In this document: positions 1-7,204 of the stretch, one piece after another
How positions within the stretch are numbered: position 1 is the stretch's first letter
Layout: every line of letters begins with the position of its first letter
Source of the DNA: RBG-16-57-9 sp964462185
GTDB taxonomy: Archaea > Thermoproteota > Bathyarchaeia > TCS64
Direction of reading: 5' to 3'
Assembly: GCA_964462185.1 (NCBI GenBank)
Contig: CAYWWV010000010.1
Coordinates: 1-41,625, forward strand
Length of the DNA: 41,625 nt
The notes under the pieces: model-generated
What the model saw: only the letters and a program-made list of their open reading frames with translations
Told to the model about the DNA's origin: nothing
Databases searched by the model: none
Program-made: the position numbers and the translations under genes

Positions 1-32
1 GAACCCCCACCCCAAGGGGTAAACCTGGGAGG

Positions 33-941
33 CTATATGAGGCGGTTTCGAGGTTCTTTGCCCGCCTCTATGGTTCTACCGCAGAAGTTCACCACGAACT
101 CCTCTGGGAACGCCCGGTACAGCTCGGCCATGGCCTTGAATCCAGTGCAGTGGCAGGGGCTTAAGAGGCTAAGCTGGAACCTTTGGAGCGCTTCTATGGT
201 CTGAGCCAGGTATTCATCGCTGCGGCCCACCAGGTGGGTGCCCCCTATGAAGCCGTGGAGCCGTGTGAAGCCCCCAAGCTCCATGGCCCTCAACCCTGTG
301 TTCACCAGCCCCGAGTGGGCGCACCCGGTCACCACAAAGGGCCCCACCCCCACCACCTCCGTCCAGAGAGCTTGGTCGCAGAGTATCTGGTCGTCCACCT
401 CCTCCCCCTCCACCACCACTATCCTCCTACCCCCCTGGGTGGGAGGTGAGACCTCCTCAAAGGGGGAGACCCGGGGCACCTCCCCCGTGGTCCAGAGCCC
501 AGGCACCACCTCCACCGGGCCCTCAGCCAGCACAACCCTCCCACCCGCCGCCTCGATCTCCGCTATGCCCTGGCCCTCGGGCACCCCACCCCTCGTGCGC
601 TTACCCGTCTTGTCCTCGTAGAATCGGGGTAGAAAGCAGTGGGGGTGGGCGTAGACGGGGCATCCCCCCGAGGCCTCCACCACCTCCACGGTGGCTGCGG
701 TGTGGTCGGCGTGGCCGTGGCTGAGCACCACCGCGTCCACCTCCCCCAGCTCCACCTCCAACTCCTCTACGTTGTGGAGAAGGGGCTCCACCGCTGCACC
801 TGTGTCGAAGACCACCCTCCTCTCCTCCCCCCTCTCATCCACCAGCTCCAGCAGGTAGGAGAGGCCCCACTGCCCGTGGAGCCCAGGCCGCAACACAAGG
901 TTGTCGGCCAGCGTCGTCACCTTAAGCGACCTTACACCCAT
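33..941 (-). CDS. MBL-fold metallohydrolase, COG1237 (MJ0296-like) type
   Basis: The protein has the metallo-beta-lactamase metal motif SHGHADH near residue 80, an early VFDTG strand typical of COG1237, and later histidines in GCAHSG and SPCHCTG that would complete the metal site. COG1237 proteins are usually named 7,8-dihydropterin-6-yl-methyl-4-(beta-D-ribofuranosyl)aminobenzene 5'-phosphate synthases, after a methanopterin-pathway activity claimed for the Methanocaldococcus member. The real substrate here is unknown. No signal peptide or membrane helix is visible, so it is probably cytosolic. I chose the ATG at 941 over a TTG at 953 because a TATA-like element on this strand (971-983) predicts transcription starting near 950. 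It is divergent from the PadR gene. Confidence 0.8.
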   Translation of the reverse strand: MGVRSLKVTTLADNLVLRPGLHGQWGLSYLLELVDERGEERRVVFDTGAAVEPLLHNVEELEVELGEVDAVVLSHGHADHTAATVEVVEASGGCPVYAHPHCFLPRFYEDKTGKRTRGGVPEGQGIAEIEAAGGRVVLAEGPVEVVPGLWTTGEVPRVSPFEEVSPPTQGGRRIVVVEGEEVDDQILCDQALWTEVVGVGPFVVTGCAHSGLVNTGLRAMELGGFTRLHGFIGGTHLVGRSDEYLAQTIEALQRFQLSLLSPCHCTGFKAMAELYRAFPEEFVVNFCGRTIEAGKEPRNRLI

Positions 942-1036
942 GGCTACTCCCAATAACCCCCTGGGCGGCTCAATACAAAACTCTTGCCCCGTAAGCCCTG
1001 GGCCGGGGCTGGGCCGGGGTGGGGGTCGAGAAAAGG

Positions 1037-1043
1037 CTTTATA
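1037..1043 (+). promoter_or_regulatory. TATA box of the PadR/ABC cassette
   Basis: CTTTATA sits in a GC-rich background 47-53 bp before the PadR ATG. Archaeal spacing of about 26 bp from its centre puts the transcription start near 1066-1070, giving a short leader. Confidence 0.5.
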
Positions 1044-1067
1044 GGACCTCCCGGCTATAGTAGCAGT

Positions 1068-1078
1068 CTACTTAGTAG
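1068..1078. promoter_or_regulatory. Perfect palindrome, candidate PadR operator
   Basis: CTACTTAGTAG is a perfect odd-centred palindrome (arms CTACT and AGTAG) at the predicted transcription start, between the TATA box and the PadR ATG at 1090. A related half-site (TATAGTAG) lies just upstream at 1056-1063. Dimeric winged-helix regulators such as PadR commonly bind such sites and repress their own operon. That role here is inference. Confidence 0.4.
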
Positions 1079-1089
1079 AGGTCAACCCA

Positions 1090-1623
1090 ATGCTGAGCCC
1101 CTCCAACCCCCACCCCTTCAAAGCCCCCGTAAGCCCCCTCCAGGTACTCCTCCTGATACAACTAGACGCGGGGCCCAAGTACGGCTACGAGATGGTCAAA
1201 CAGCTCAAAGACAGCTTCCAAGGCACCTGGGAGCCCAAGACGGGGACCATATACCCCTCCCTGAAAAGCCTGGAGCGGAGGGGATACGTGGCCGTCAATA
1301 AGGTTGAGGGGAAGGACTACTACCAGTTGACGGAGAAGGGGCAGAGGGTCTTCGACACCATCCTGCAGCACCTGGAGTCCTCCCTAGACTTCAGCATCAA
1401 ATACCTCGCCTTCATCTTCAGGTGGATGTCCACCGAGAGGAAGCAGAGCGCCCTGAGGTTCATGGAGCGGCTGTCCCAGAAGGAGCAGGTGTTGAGCGGC
1501 AAGCTGCTGGAGTCCTTCACCGAGAGCCTGGAGCCCCGCCTCCGCCGCCCCTTCCTGGAGCAGATGCGGGTCGTCACCCTCAACAGGCTGAGGGTTTTAG
1601 ACCAGTTGGTGGAGGCGTCCTAG
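1090..1623 (+). CDS. PadR-family transcriptional regulator
   Basis: This 177-residue protein has the PadR winged-helix signature: a short hydrophobic first helix (VLLLIQLDAGPKYGYEM), then the recognition and wing region GTIYPSLKSLERRGYV, and YYQLTEKG. A long C-terminal helical region (about residues 95-175) probably dimerises. PadR proteins usually repress adjacent efflux genes and are released by a small ligand or phosphorylation. It is the first gene of a five-gene plus-strand cassette, and its stop codon directly abuts the TTG start of the ABC ATPase. The palindrome at 1068-1078 is a plausible autoregulatory site. The inducer cannot be read from sequence. Confidence 0.9.
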   Translation: MLSPSNPHPFKAPVSPLQVLLLIQLDAGPKYGYEMVKQLKDSFQGTWEPKTGTIYPSLKSLERRGYVAVNKVEGKDYYQLTEKGQRVFDTILQHLESSLDFSIKYLAFIFRWMSTERKQSALRFMERLSQKEQVLSGKLLESFTESLEPRLRRPFLEQMRVVTLNRLRVLDQLVEAS

Positions 1624-2325
1624 TTGGAGTACGTGGTGGAGACCCAGGACCTGAGGAAGACCTACATGCAGGGGGGTAGGCCCCTGGAGGTCTTGAAGGG
1701 GGTGGACCTGAGGGTGGAGCCGGGGGAGTTCCTGGCCATCATGGGTCCCAGCGGCTCGGGGAAGAGCACCCTCCTCAACCTCATCGGGGCCTTGGACAGG
1801 CCCACCTCGGGCAGGGTCCTCATCAACGGGGTGGACCTCTCCACCCTCAACGACAACCAGTTGGCCAGGCTTAGGAACCGGGAGATAGGCTTCATATTCC
1901 AGTTCTTCAACCTCATCCAGCGGATGGACGCCCTCTCCAACGTGGAGCTGCCCATGATCATAGCCGGCGTGGGGAGGGAGGAGAGGAGGCGGAGGGCCCT
2001 CAGCCTACTGGAGCAGGTGGGGCTGGGGGACCGGGTCCACCACAAGCCCAACCAGCTGAGTGGGGGGGAGCAGCAGAGGGTGGCCATAGCCCGGGCCCTG
2101 GCCAACGACCCAGACCTTTTGTTGGCCGACGAGCTAACGGGCAACCTGGACAGCAAGACGGGAGATGAGATCATGAGTCTTTTAAGGGATTTGAACCAGG
2201 AGCAGGGCAAGACCTTCATCCTGATCACCCACGACCCCTCGGTGGGCCAGCGGACCGACAGGCTTCTCACCCTCAGGGATGGGGAGCTGGTGGGGGAGAA
2301 GCGTTTGAAGGAGGTGTTGGCTTGA
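1624..2325 (+). CDS. ABC transporter ATPase, MacB/LolD type
   Basis: This 233-residue nucleotide-binding subunit has Walker A (GPSGSGKST, about residues 41-49), a Q-loop in IFQFFNL, the signature LSGGEQQRVAIARALA, Walker B LLLADE, D-loop GNLDS and switch histidine ITHD. The spacing and motifs match the LolD/MacB/FtsE class, which work with FtsX-like permeases by mechanotransmission and do not carry solute through the membrane. Translation starts at a TTG immediately after the PadR stop, with GGTGGAGG about 8 bp upstream. One oddity is that the usual ADEPTG reads ADELTG, a leucine in place of proline after the catalytic glutamate. Its partner is the permease at 3860. Confidence 0.93.
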   Translation: MEYVVETQDLRKTYMQGGRPLEVLKGVDLRVEPGEFLAIMGPSGSGKSTLLNLIGALDRPTSGRVLINGVDLSTLNDNQLARLRNREIGFIFQFFNLIQRMDALSNVELPMIIAGVGREERRRRALSLLEQVGLGDRVHHKPNQLSGGEQQRVAIARALANDPDLLLADELTGNLDSKTGDEIMSLLRDLNQEQGKTFILITHDPSVGQRTDRLLTLRDGELVGEKRLKEVLA

Positions 2326-3848
2326 GGCGTTGGACTGTTGCGGGGCTCCTGGCCTTGTTGTTGGTTGGATCCCTGGCGCCCCTGGCCTCGGGGGCCGACC
2401 AGCCCGTGCTCAAGGTCAGCGCCAGCGATATCTACCTGCGGGCAGGCCAGGAAAACCAGATCACCCTAACCCTCACCAACACCGGGGACTACGTGATCCA
2501 GAGCGTGGAGGCCTTCCTCTCCTCCACCACCCCCGGCCTCACCGTCCTGGAGGGGATGGACACCGTTTTCAGCCGGATCCAACCCGACAAGTCCAAGTCT
2601 TATAAGGCAACCCTATACGTGGACCAGGGCCTCCCGCTGGGCTCCTACTCGCTGAGCCTCACCGTCACCTACGTGCGGAGCGGGTACCAGCTTTTTGGGC
2701 AGCTCACCGTGCCCATAGGGGTGGTGGTTTCCCAGGTGTTCGTGCCCAGCCTGGTCTACCGTCCCAGCCCCCTGGGGGTGGAGGCGGTTGCAGGGGTGGT
2801 CAACGAGTTGGAGTTCTCCTTCGAGAATGTGGCCAACGGCTCCCTGGGCGAGGTGGCCGTGGTGGTCTCCAGCCCCAGCCCCAACCTGGTGCTGGTGGAT
2901 GATGTCAGCCTGGAGGTGGGGGACTTGGAGCGGGGTGGGGGGTTCACGGTTCGGCCCAAGGTGCTCATCCTGGAGGGAACCCCCCTGGGCCCAGCATACC
3001 TCCAGGCCACAGCCACCTACCTGGACCCCCAAGGAGCCCGACACCACCAGAGCTTCAACCTCCCCCTAAGCATCTCCTCCACACGGGCCTCCCCCACCAC
3101 CCTGGTCACCATCGAGGAGATGAAAGTCCTGGAACCCCAGGTGCGCCCCGGCGACAAATTCAACATCGAACTCAAGGCCAAGTGCACCGGCGCCCACGCC
3201 TACGAGGTCCTCAGCACCCTCACCACCACCCCTGGGAGCCCCCTCTCCCTTCTCTCCCCCTCGGTGGTGGACCTGGGGGAGCTGGGGGAGGGGGAGACAG
3301 CGGTGGCCCGGTACACCCTGCTGGCAGGGGGCAAGGTGGAGGCGGGCCAGTACCCCCTGACGGCCACCATCTCCTACACCACCAACAAGGGGACCCCCAA
3401 GACCGTCACCGAGACCCTGACGGTGCTGGTGGACAGCCTGGTGGAGTTCCGCATCCTAGACGCCCCCACCCTCACGGCTGAGCCGGGCTCCAAGCAGGAG
3501 CTTGAGGCCGACCTCTTGCTGGTGGGCACTGAGAGCGTGGACTTCGTATCCGTGGGCATCCAGGACTCTGGGGTGGTGGACCGAACCCCGGGGAGCGAGG
3601 AATACATAGGCGCCGTGGACCCCGACAGCCCCATCCCCTTCAACCTGGTCTTCCAGGTGGAGGAGGATGCACCCGAGGGAGAACACGGCCTCACCCTCCA
3701 GGTGGTCTACCGGGACCACCTGAACCGGGAGCACGTGGAGGAGTTGGAGGTGGGCTTCAAGGTGGGCTCCGTGACCCAGGTGGAGGAGCCCCAGCCCCGC
3801 GGGGGCCTGTGGGACTGGGTTAGAAGGCTCCTGGGCCTGGGCCCATAG
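2322..3848 (+). CDS. Secreted Ig-like (COG1361/NEW3-like) protein of the ABC cassette
   Basis: The 508-residue product begins with a Sec-type signal peptide (two arginines, then a leucine-rich core ending in ASGA about residue 25). The rest looks all-beta: roughly four repeats of 110-120 residues, each opening with a phrase such as LRAGQENQITLTLTN, VAGVVNELEFSFEN, VRPGDKFNIELKA or AEPGSKQELEADL. These resemble CARDB/NEW3 or COG1361 repeats of archaeal envelope proteins. There is no C-terminal membrane helix. It ends in a short amphipathic segment, GLWDWVRRLLGLG. The TTG start overlaps the ATPase stop (TTGA). Lying between ATPase and permease genes, it may be the outward-facing partner of the transporter, a role filled by MacA in bacteria. 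That is inference. Confidence 0.75.
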   Translation: MRRWTVAGLLALLLVGSLAPLASGADQPVLKVSASDIYLRAGQENQITLTLTNTGDYVIQSVEAFLSSTTPGLTVLEGMDTVFSRIQPDKSKSYKATLYVDQGLPLGSYSLSLTVTYVRSGYQLFGQLTVPIGVVVSQVFVPSLVYRPSPLGVEAVAGVVNELEFSFENVANGSLGEVAVVVSSPSPNLVLVDDVSLEVGDLERGGGFTVRPKVLILEGTPLGPAYLQATATYLDPQGARHHQSFNLPLSISSTRASPTTLVTIEEMKVLEPQVRPGDKFNIELKAKCTGAHAYEVLSTLTTTPGSPLSLLSPSVVDLGELGEGETAVARYTLLAGGKVEAGQYPLTATISYTTNKGTPKTVTETLTVLVDSLVEFRILDAPTLTAEPGSKQELEADLLLVGTESVDFVSVGIQDSGVVDRTPGSEEYIGAVDPDSPIPFNLVFQVEEDAPEGEHGLTLQVVYRDHLNREHVEELEVGFKVGSVTQVEEPQPRGGLWDWVRRLLGLGP

Positions 3849-3859
3849 GGGGTGGGGCC

Positions 3860-5053
3860 TTGAACCCCGTGGACGTCCTCCGGCTGGCGGCCAACGGCGT
3901 CGGCGAGCGTAGGCTTCGCTTCGCCCTCAACCTCCTAGGGGTTCTCATCGGGTGCGCGGCCATCACGGGGCTGGTCACTGTGACCCAGGGTTTGAAGGAG
4001 GATGTGCGGGGCCAGCTCAACGTTTTTGGGCCCACAACCATTATTGTGATGCCCGGGGAGATGCGTCCAGGCGCCCAGGCCTTCTCGGGCTACTTCACCT
4101 GGAGGGATGTGGAGCAAGTAGAGCGGGTGGAACACGTGGAGGGGGCCACACCCATCATCTCGGGGAGGTTCGTGGAGTTCACCGTGAAGGGCCGCTACTT
4201 CCGGGTGGAGGTCTTCGGGGTGGAGAAGGAGTACAAGGAGTTGAACCCCACGGCCCAGCTGGCTGAGGGCCGTAACTTTGCCTCGGGCGATGTCAGCGTG
4301 GCGGTGGTGGGGGCTAACGTGGCCCACCCCTTGGATGCAGAGGAGCCTGTCATCCGGCTGGGGGACCGGATAAGGGTGAAGGCGGTGGTGGGAGGGGTGG
4401 AGAAGACGGTCTCCCTCAGGGTCATAGGCATTTTGAAGCGGATGGGGAGCAGCCTGGGGGCCAACCTGGACGACTCCATAGCCATCCCCCTCAAGACTGC
4501 CCAGCAGCTGTTCGAGGTGGGGGCGGAGTTCAACTATATTTTAGCCCAGGCCGACAGCCTGGAGACGGTGGAGCTGGCAGCCCAGGGAATCGAGGAGCGG
4601 CTGGGGGAAAGGGCCACAGCCATAACCAGCTCCTCGGCCATGGAGCAGGTGAACCTCGTGCTGAGCACCATCCAATCGGTGCTGGGGGGGATAGCCGCCA
4701 TCAGCCTGGTGGTGGCCGGGGTGGGCATCATCAACACCATGACGGTGAGCGTCATCGAGAGGACCAGGGAGATTGGCACGCTGAAGGCGGTGGGCGCTCG
4801 AAGCCTGGATGTGCTGTCCCTCTTCCTGGCCGAGGCCGCCTTAACGGGGCTTGCAGGGGGCTTCCTGGGGGCTGGCCTGGGCTTCGCCCTGGCCAAGACC
4901 ATCGGCCGATTCATAGACCTCCCCACGGCTGTCAGCCCCCTCCTCTGGGGGGAGGTGGTGGCCTTCGCCGCCGCCACCAGCCTGGCCTCAGGCCTCTACC
5001 CCAGCCTCAGGGCCTCGAGGATGAACCCAGTGGAGGCGTTGAGACATGAGTGA
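3860..5053 (+). CDS. MacB/FtsX-family ABC transporter permease
   Basis: The 397-residue protein has the MacB layout: an N-terminal membrane helix (LLGVLIGCAAITGLVTVTQG), a large extracytoplasmic MacB-PCD-like domain (about 45-260), then three C-terminal helices with the FtsX-typical SVIERTREIGTLKAVGA coupling segment and the ending SRMNPVEALRHE. It should pair with the ATPase at 1624 and use ATP to drive conformational work on an extracytoplasmic or membrane substrate such as a peptide, lipid or drug. The start is TTG with a G-rich stretch (3848-3857) upstream. The next gene overlaps it by 8 bp. Confidence 0.9.
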   Translation: MNPVDVLRLAANGVGERRLRFALNLLGVLIGCAAITGLVTVTQGLKEDVRGQLNVFGPTTIIVMPGEMRPGAQAFSGYFTWRDVEQVERVEHVEGATPIISGRFVEFTVKGRYFRVEVFGVEKEYKELNPTAQLAEGRNFASGDVSVAVVGANVAHPLDAEEPVIRLGDRIRVKAVVGGVEKTVSLRVIGILKRMGSSLGANLDDSIAIPLKTAQQLFEVGAEFNYILAQADSLETVELAAQGIEERLGERATAITSSSAMEQVNLVLSTIQSVLGGIAAISLVVAGVGIINTMTVSVIERTREIGTLKAVGARSLDVLSLFLAEAALTGLAGGFLGAGLGFALAKTIGRFIDLPTAVSPLLWGEVVAFAAATSLASGLYPSLRASRMNPVEALRHE

Positions 5054-5687
5054 CTCCAGCCGGCGCCGCATACCAGACCTGCTTTGGAGGCCCCGCCAAG
5101 CCCTCAGAACCATAGGCGAGGAAGACCTGTCCAAGGGCCTAGCCGTGGTGGCCGCCTCAGCCATCCTCCTAGGGGCCTCCACCTGGCTCTACTTCCCCAA
5201 GCTCCCCCTGGCCCAGCTAGCCCCCCAGGCCCCCAACATCAACCTGGAGGAGGTGGGGGGCTTCCTAGGCCTGGCGGCGGGGGTGAGCTCCGCCCTGGCC
5301 ACCCTGGCGGGCTGGGCCCTGGCCTCAGCCCTGGTCCACGGCGCCGCCACCCTCCTAGGGGGCAAGGGCAGCCTCAGGAGGCTGCTGGCCCTCCACGGCT
5401 ACGCCCACCTCCCCAGGCTCCTCCAGGGCCTCCTCAGGGTTGTGGACGCCCTCACGGTGGGGGAGGCCGAGATGGCCGGCCGGGTGGCCTTCGAGAGGGC
5501 CCTGGGCGGGGGGCTCCTCCCCCTGCTCTCCGGGGCCAACCTGGGCGACCTCTGGGGGGTTTGGGCCCTGGCGCTCCTGGTCCTAGCCGTGGAGGAAAAC
5601 TACCAGGTGGGGAGGCTCCGAGCCACCCTGGCCGGCGCCCTGCCCAACCTCCTACTATTAGGCCTCCACCTACTGCTGAGGCGTTAA
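5046..5687 (+). CDS. Yip1-domain-like integral membrane protein
   Basis: This 213-residue protein has about five hydrophobic segments: GLAVVAASAILLGA, LAAGVSSALATLAGWALASAL, one around the ALHGYAHLPRLLQGLL motif, LLVLAVEENYQV and NLLLLGLHLLL. The central phrase GYAHLPRLL, followed by further helices, is characteristic of Yip1/YIPF-type domains in archaeal and bacterial membrane proteins. Their function is unclear. The ATG start overlaps the permease stop, so it is almost certainly co-translated with the ABC cassette and may be an accessory membrane factor. Family assignment rests on motif memory. Confidence 0.65.
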   Translation: MSDSSRRRIPDLLWRPRQALRTIGEEDLSKGLAVVAASAILLGASTWLYFPKLPLAQLAPQAPNINLEEVGGFLGLAAGVSSALATLAGWALASALVHGAATLLGGKGSLRRLLALHGYAHLPRLLQGLLRVVDALTVGEAEMAGRVAFERALGGGLLPLLSGANLGDLWGVWALALLVLAVEENYQVGRLRATLAGALPNLLLLGLHLLLRR

Positions 5688-5693
5688 AATTAT
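5684..5693 (+). promoter_or_regulatory. TATA box of first M28 peptidase gene
   Basis: TTAAAATTAT stands out in GC-rich sequence at the end of the Yip1-like gene. Its centre is about 29 bp before the ATG at 5718, so the transcript is probably leaderless or nearly so. Confidence 0.5.
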
Positions 5694-5717
5694 CCCACCC
5701 CGCGGCCCAGTAAACCC

Positions 5718-7148
5718 ATGGACACGCTTGCAAGAATACTCGGACAAATACACACCAGCCGCGCCCCCCTGGAGACGGTCACCGCCCTCTGCGACGACTA
5801 CGACTCCCGGTGGCCTGGCAGCGGCTCCGACAAGGATGCCTGCGAGTATATGGCCGGGCTCCTGAGGGACTACGGCTTGGAGGAGGTGCACGTGGAGAGC
5901 TTCACCATCCCCGGCTGGATACGGGGGAGCAGCCGCCTCCAGGTCCTCGAGCCCAAGGAGAAGGAGATAGAATGCATAGCCCTCCCCATGAGTTGCCGGG
6001 GGGAGGTGGAGGCCGAGCTGGTCAACCTGGGCCCAGGCCCCCTCAACGTCTACGAGGACCGCAGAGACGAGATAGAGGGCCGGGTGGCCATGGTCTCCTC
6101 GGCCAACCCCCCGGGGATGGCCCGCTACCTCCACCGCAGCGAGAAATACCAGAGAACCGTCATGGCCGGAGCCGTGGGCTGGATATTCATGAACCACTAC
6201 CCCGCCTACGGCCCCCCCACAGGGGGCATAAGCCCCATCATCCCCGCCGTGGGCGTCAGCTACGAGGACGGGGCCTACCTGGCCAGGCTCTTGGAGAGGT
6301 GGGGCAGGGTCAAGGTTAGGCTGGAGACCGAGTGCACCAACAAGACGGTGGAAACCTACAACGTGGTGGCCGACCTACCAGGCACCGCCGGCAGCCAGGA
6401 GTGGCTGGTCTACGGCGCCCACTACGACGGCCACGACATATCGGTGGGCGCCCTCGACGACGCCACCGGGGCCGCCATAGTCATAGAACTAGCCCGCGTC
6501 CTCTCCCAAGAGAGGAGCCACCTAAAACACAACACCAGGTTCATCCTCTTCGGCGCCGAGGAGATAGGCCTCTACGGGAGCAGGGCCTACTGCCGCGACC
6601 ACCCCGACTTCGTGGACCAGGTCCGCTTCATGCTCAACTTCGACGCCGCCGGGAGGGCTGGCCGCCAAGGATTCTGCCTACACGACTGGCCCCAGCTGGA
6701 ACCCCTCTTCAAGGAGATCATCCGCGAGACAGGCCTAGACCTACCCCTCTGGAGCCGGGTGGGCCCCTACAGCGACCACTGGCCCTTCCTGCTGAGGGGG
6801 GTAGCCACGGCCACCATGGGAGACCCCGAGGAGGCTGCTAGGCGTGGGGGCAGAGGCTACGGCCACACCAAGTACGACACCGTGGACAAGGTGGACCTGA
6901 GGGCCATGCGGGAATGCGCGGCCAACGCAGCCGTGGCCGCCTACCACATCCTCAACCTGGACAAGTGGCCCGCCCCCAAGAGAACCCAGGAAGAAATCGA
7001 AGCCATCATCGAGAAGGCCGGGATCCACGAGACGGTTCGCCTGGGCCAACGGTTGAAGGAATACCTGGAGGCCCGGAGGGAGAGCCTCCGCCCCGAAACC
7101 TTGGACTACCTGAAAAAACTATCCGGAAACATGGAGGAGGTCATCTAG
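5718..7148 (+). CDS. M28-family metallopeptidase with PA domain (copy 1)
   Basis: The 476-residue protein carries all expected zinc ligands of family M28: GAHYDGHD, then ALDD, the catalytic/ligand pair FGAEE, LNFDAAG and a late GHTKYDTVDKV. A PA-like insert (about 95-215, with MNHYPAYGPPTGG) precedes the catalytic half. M28 enzymes are aminopeptidases or carboxypeptidases using two zinc ions. No signal peptide is seen, so it is likely intracellular and may trim imported peptides. The next gene is a close paralogue in the same orientation, with long stretches of near-identical DNA. I cannot tell amino- from carboxypeptidase specificity. Confidence 0.88.
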   Translation: MDTLARILGQIHTSRAPLETVTALCDDYDSRWPGSGSDKDACEYMAGLLRDYGLEEVHVESFTIPGWIRGSSRLQVLEPKEKEIECIALPMSCRGEVEAELVNLGPGPLNVYEDRRDEIEGRVAMVSSANPPGMARYLHRSEKYQRTVMAGAVGWIFMNHYPAYGPPTGGISPIIPAVGVSYEDGAYLARLLERWGRVKVRLETECTNKTVETYNVVADLPGTAGSQEWLVYGAHYDGHDISVGALDDATGAAIVIELARVLSQERSHLKHNTRFILFGAEEIGLYGSRAYCRDHPDFVDQVRFMLNFDAAGRAGRQGFCLHDWPQLEPLFKEIIRETGLDLPLWSRVGPYSDHWPFLLRGVATATMGDPEEAARRGGRGYGHTKYDTVDKVDLRAMRECAANAAVAAYHILNLDKWPAPKRTQEEIEAIIEKAGIHETVRLGQRLKEYLEARRESLRPETLDYLKKLSGNMEEVI

Positions 7149-7166
7149 CCTCCACCCTGTTGAAGG

Positions 7167-7174
7167 TTTTAAAT
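7167..7174 (+). promoter_or_regulatory. TATA box of second M28 peptidase gene
   Basis: TTTTAAAT lies in the 56-bp gap between the paralogues. Its centre is about 34 bp before the TTG start at 7205, so the second copy probably has its own promoter and a leader of about 8 nt. Confidence 0.5.
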
Positions 7175-7204
7175 CCCTTCTCCCCCTTCTAGATACGATT
7201 CGAG

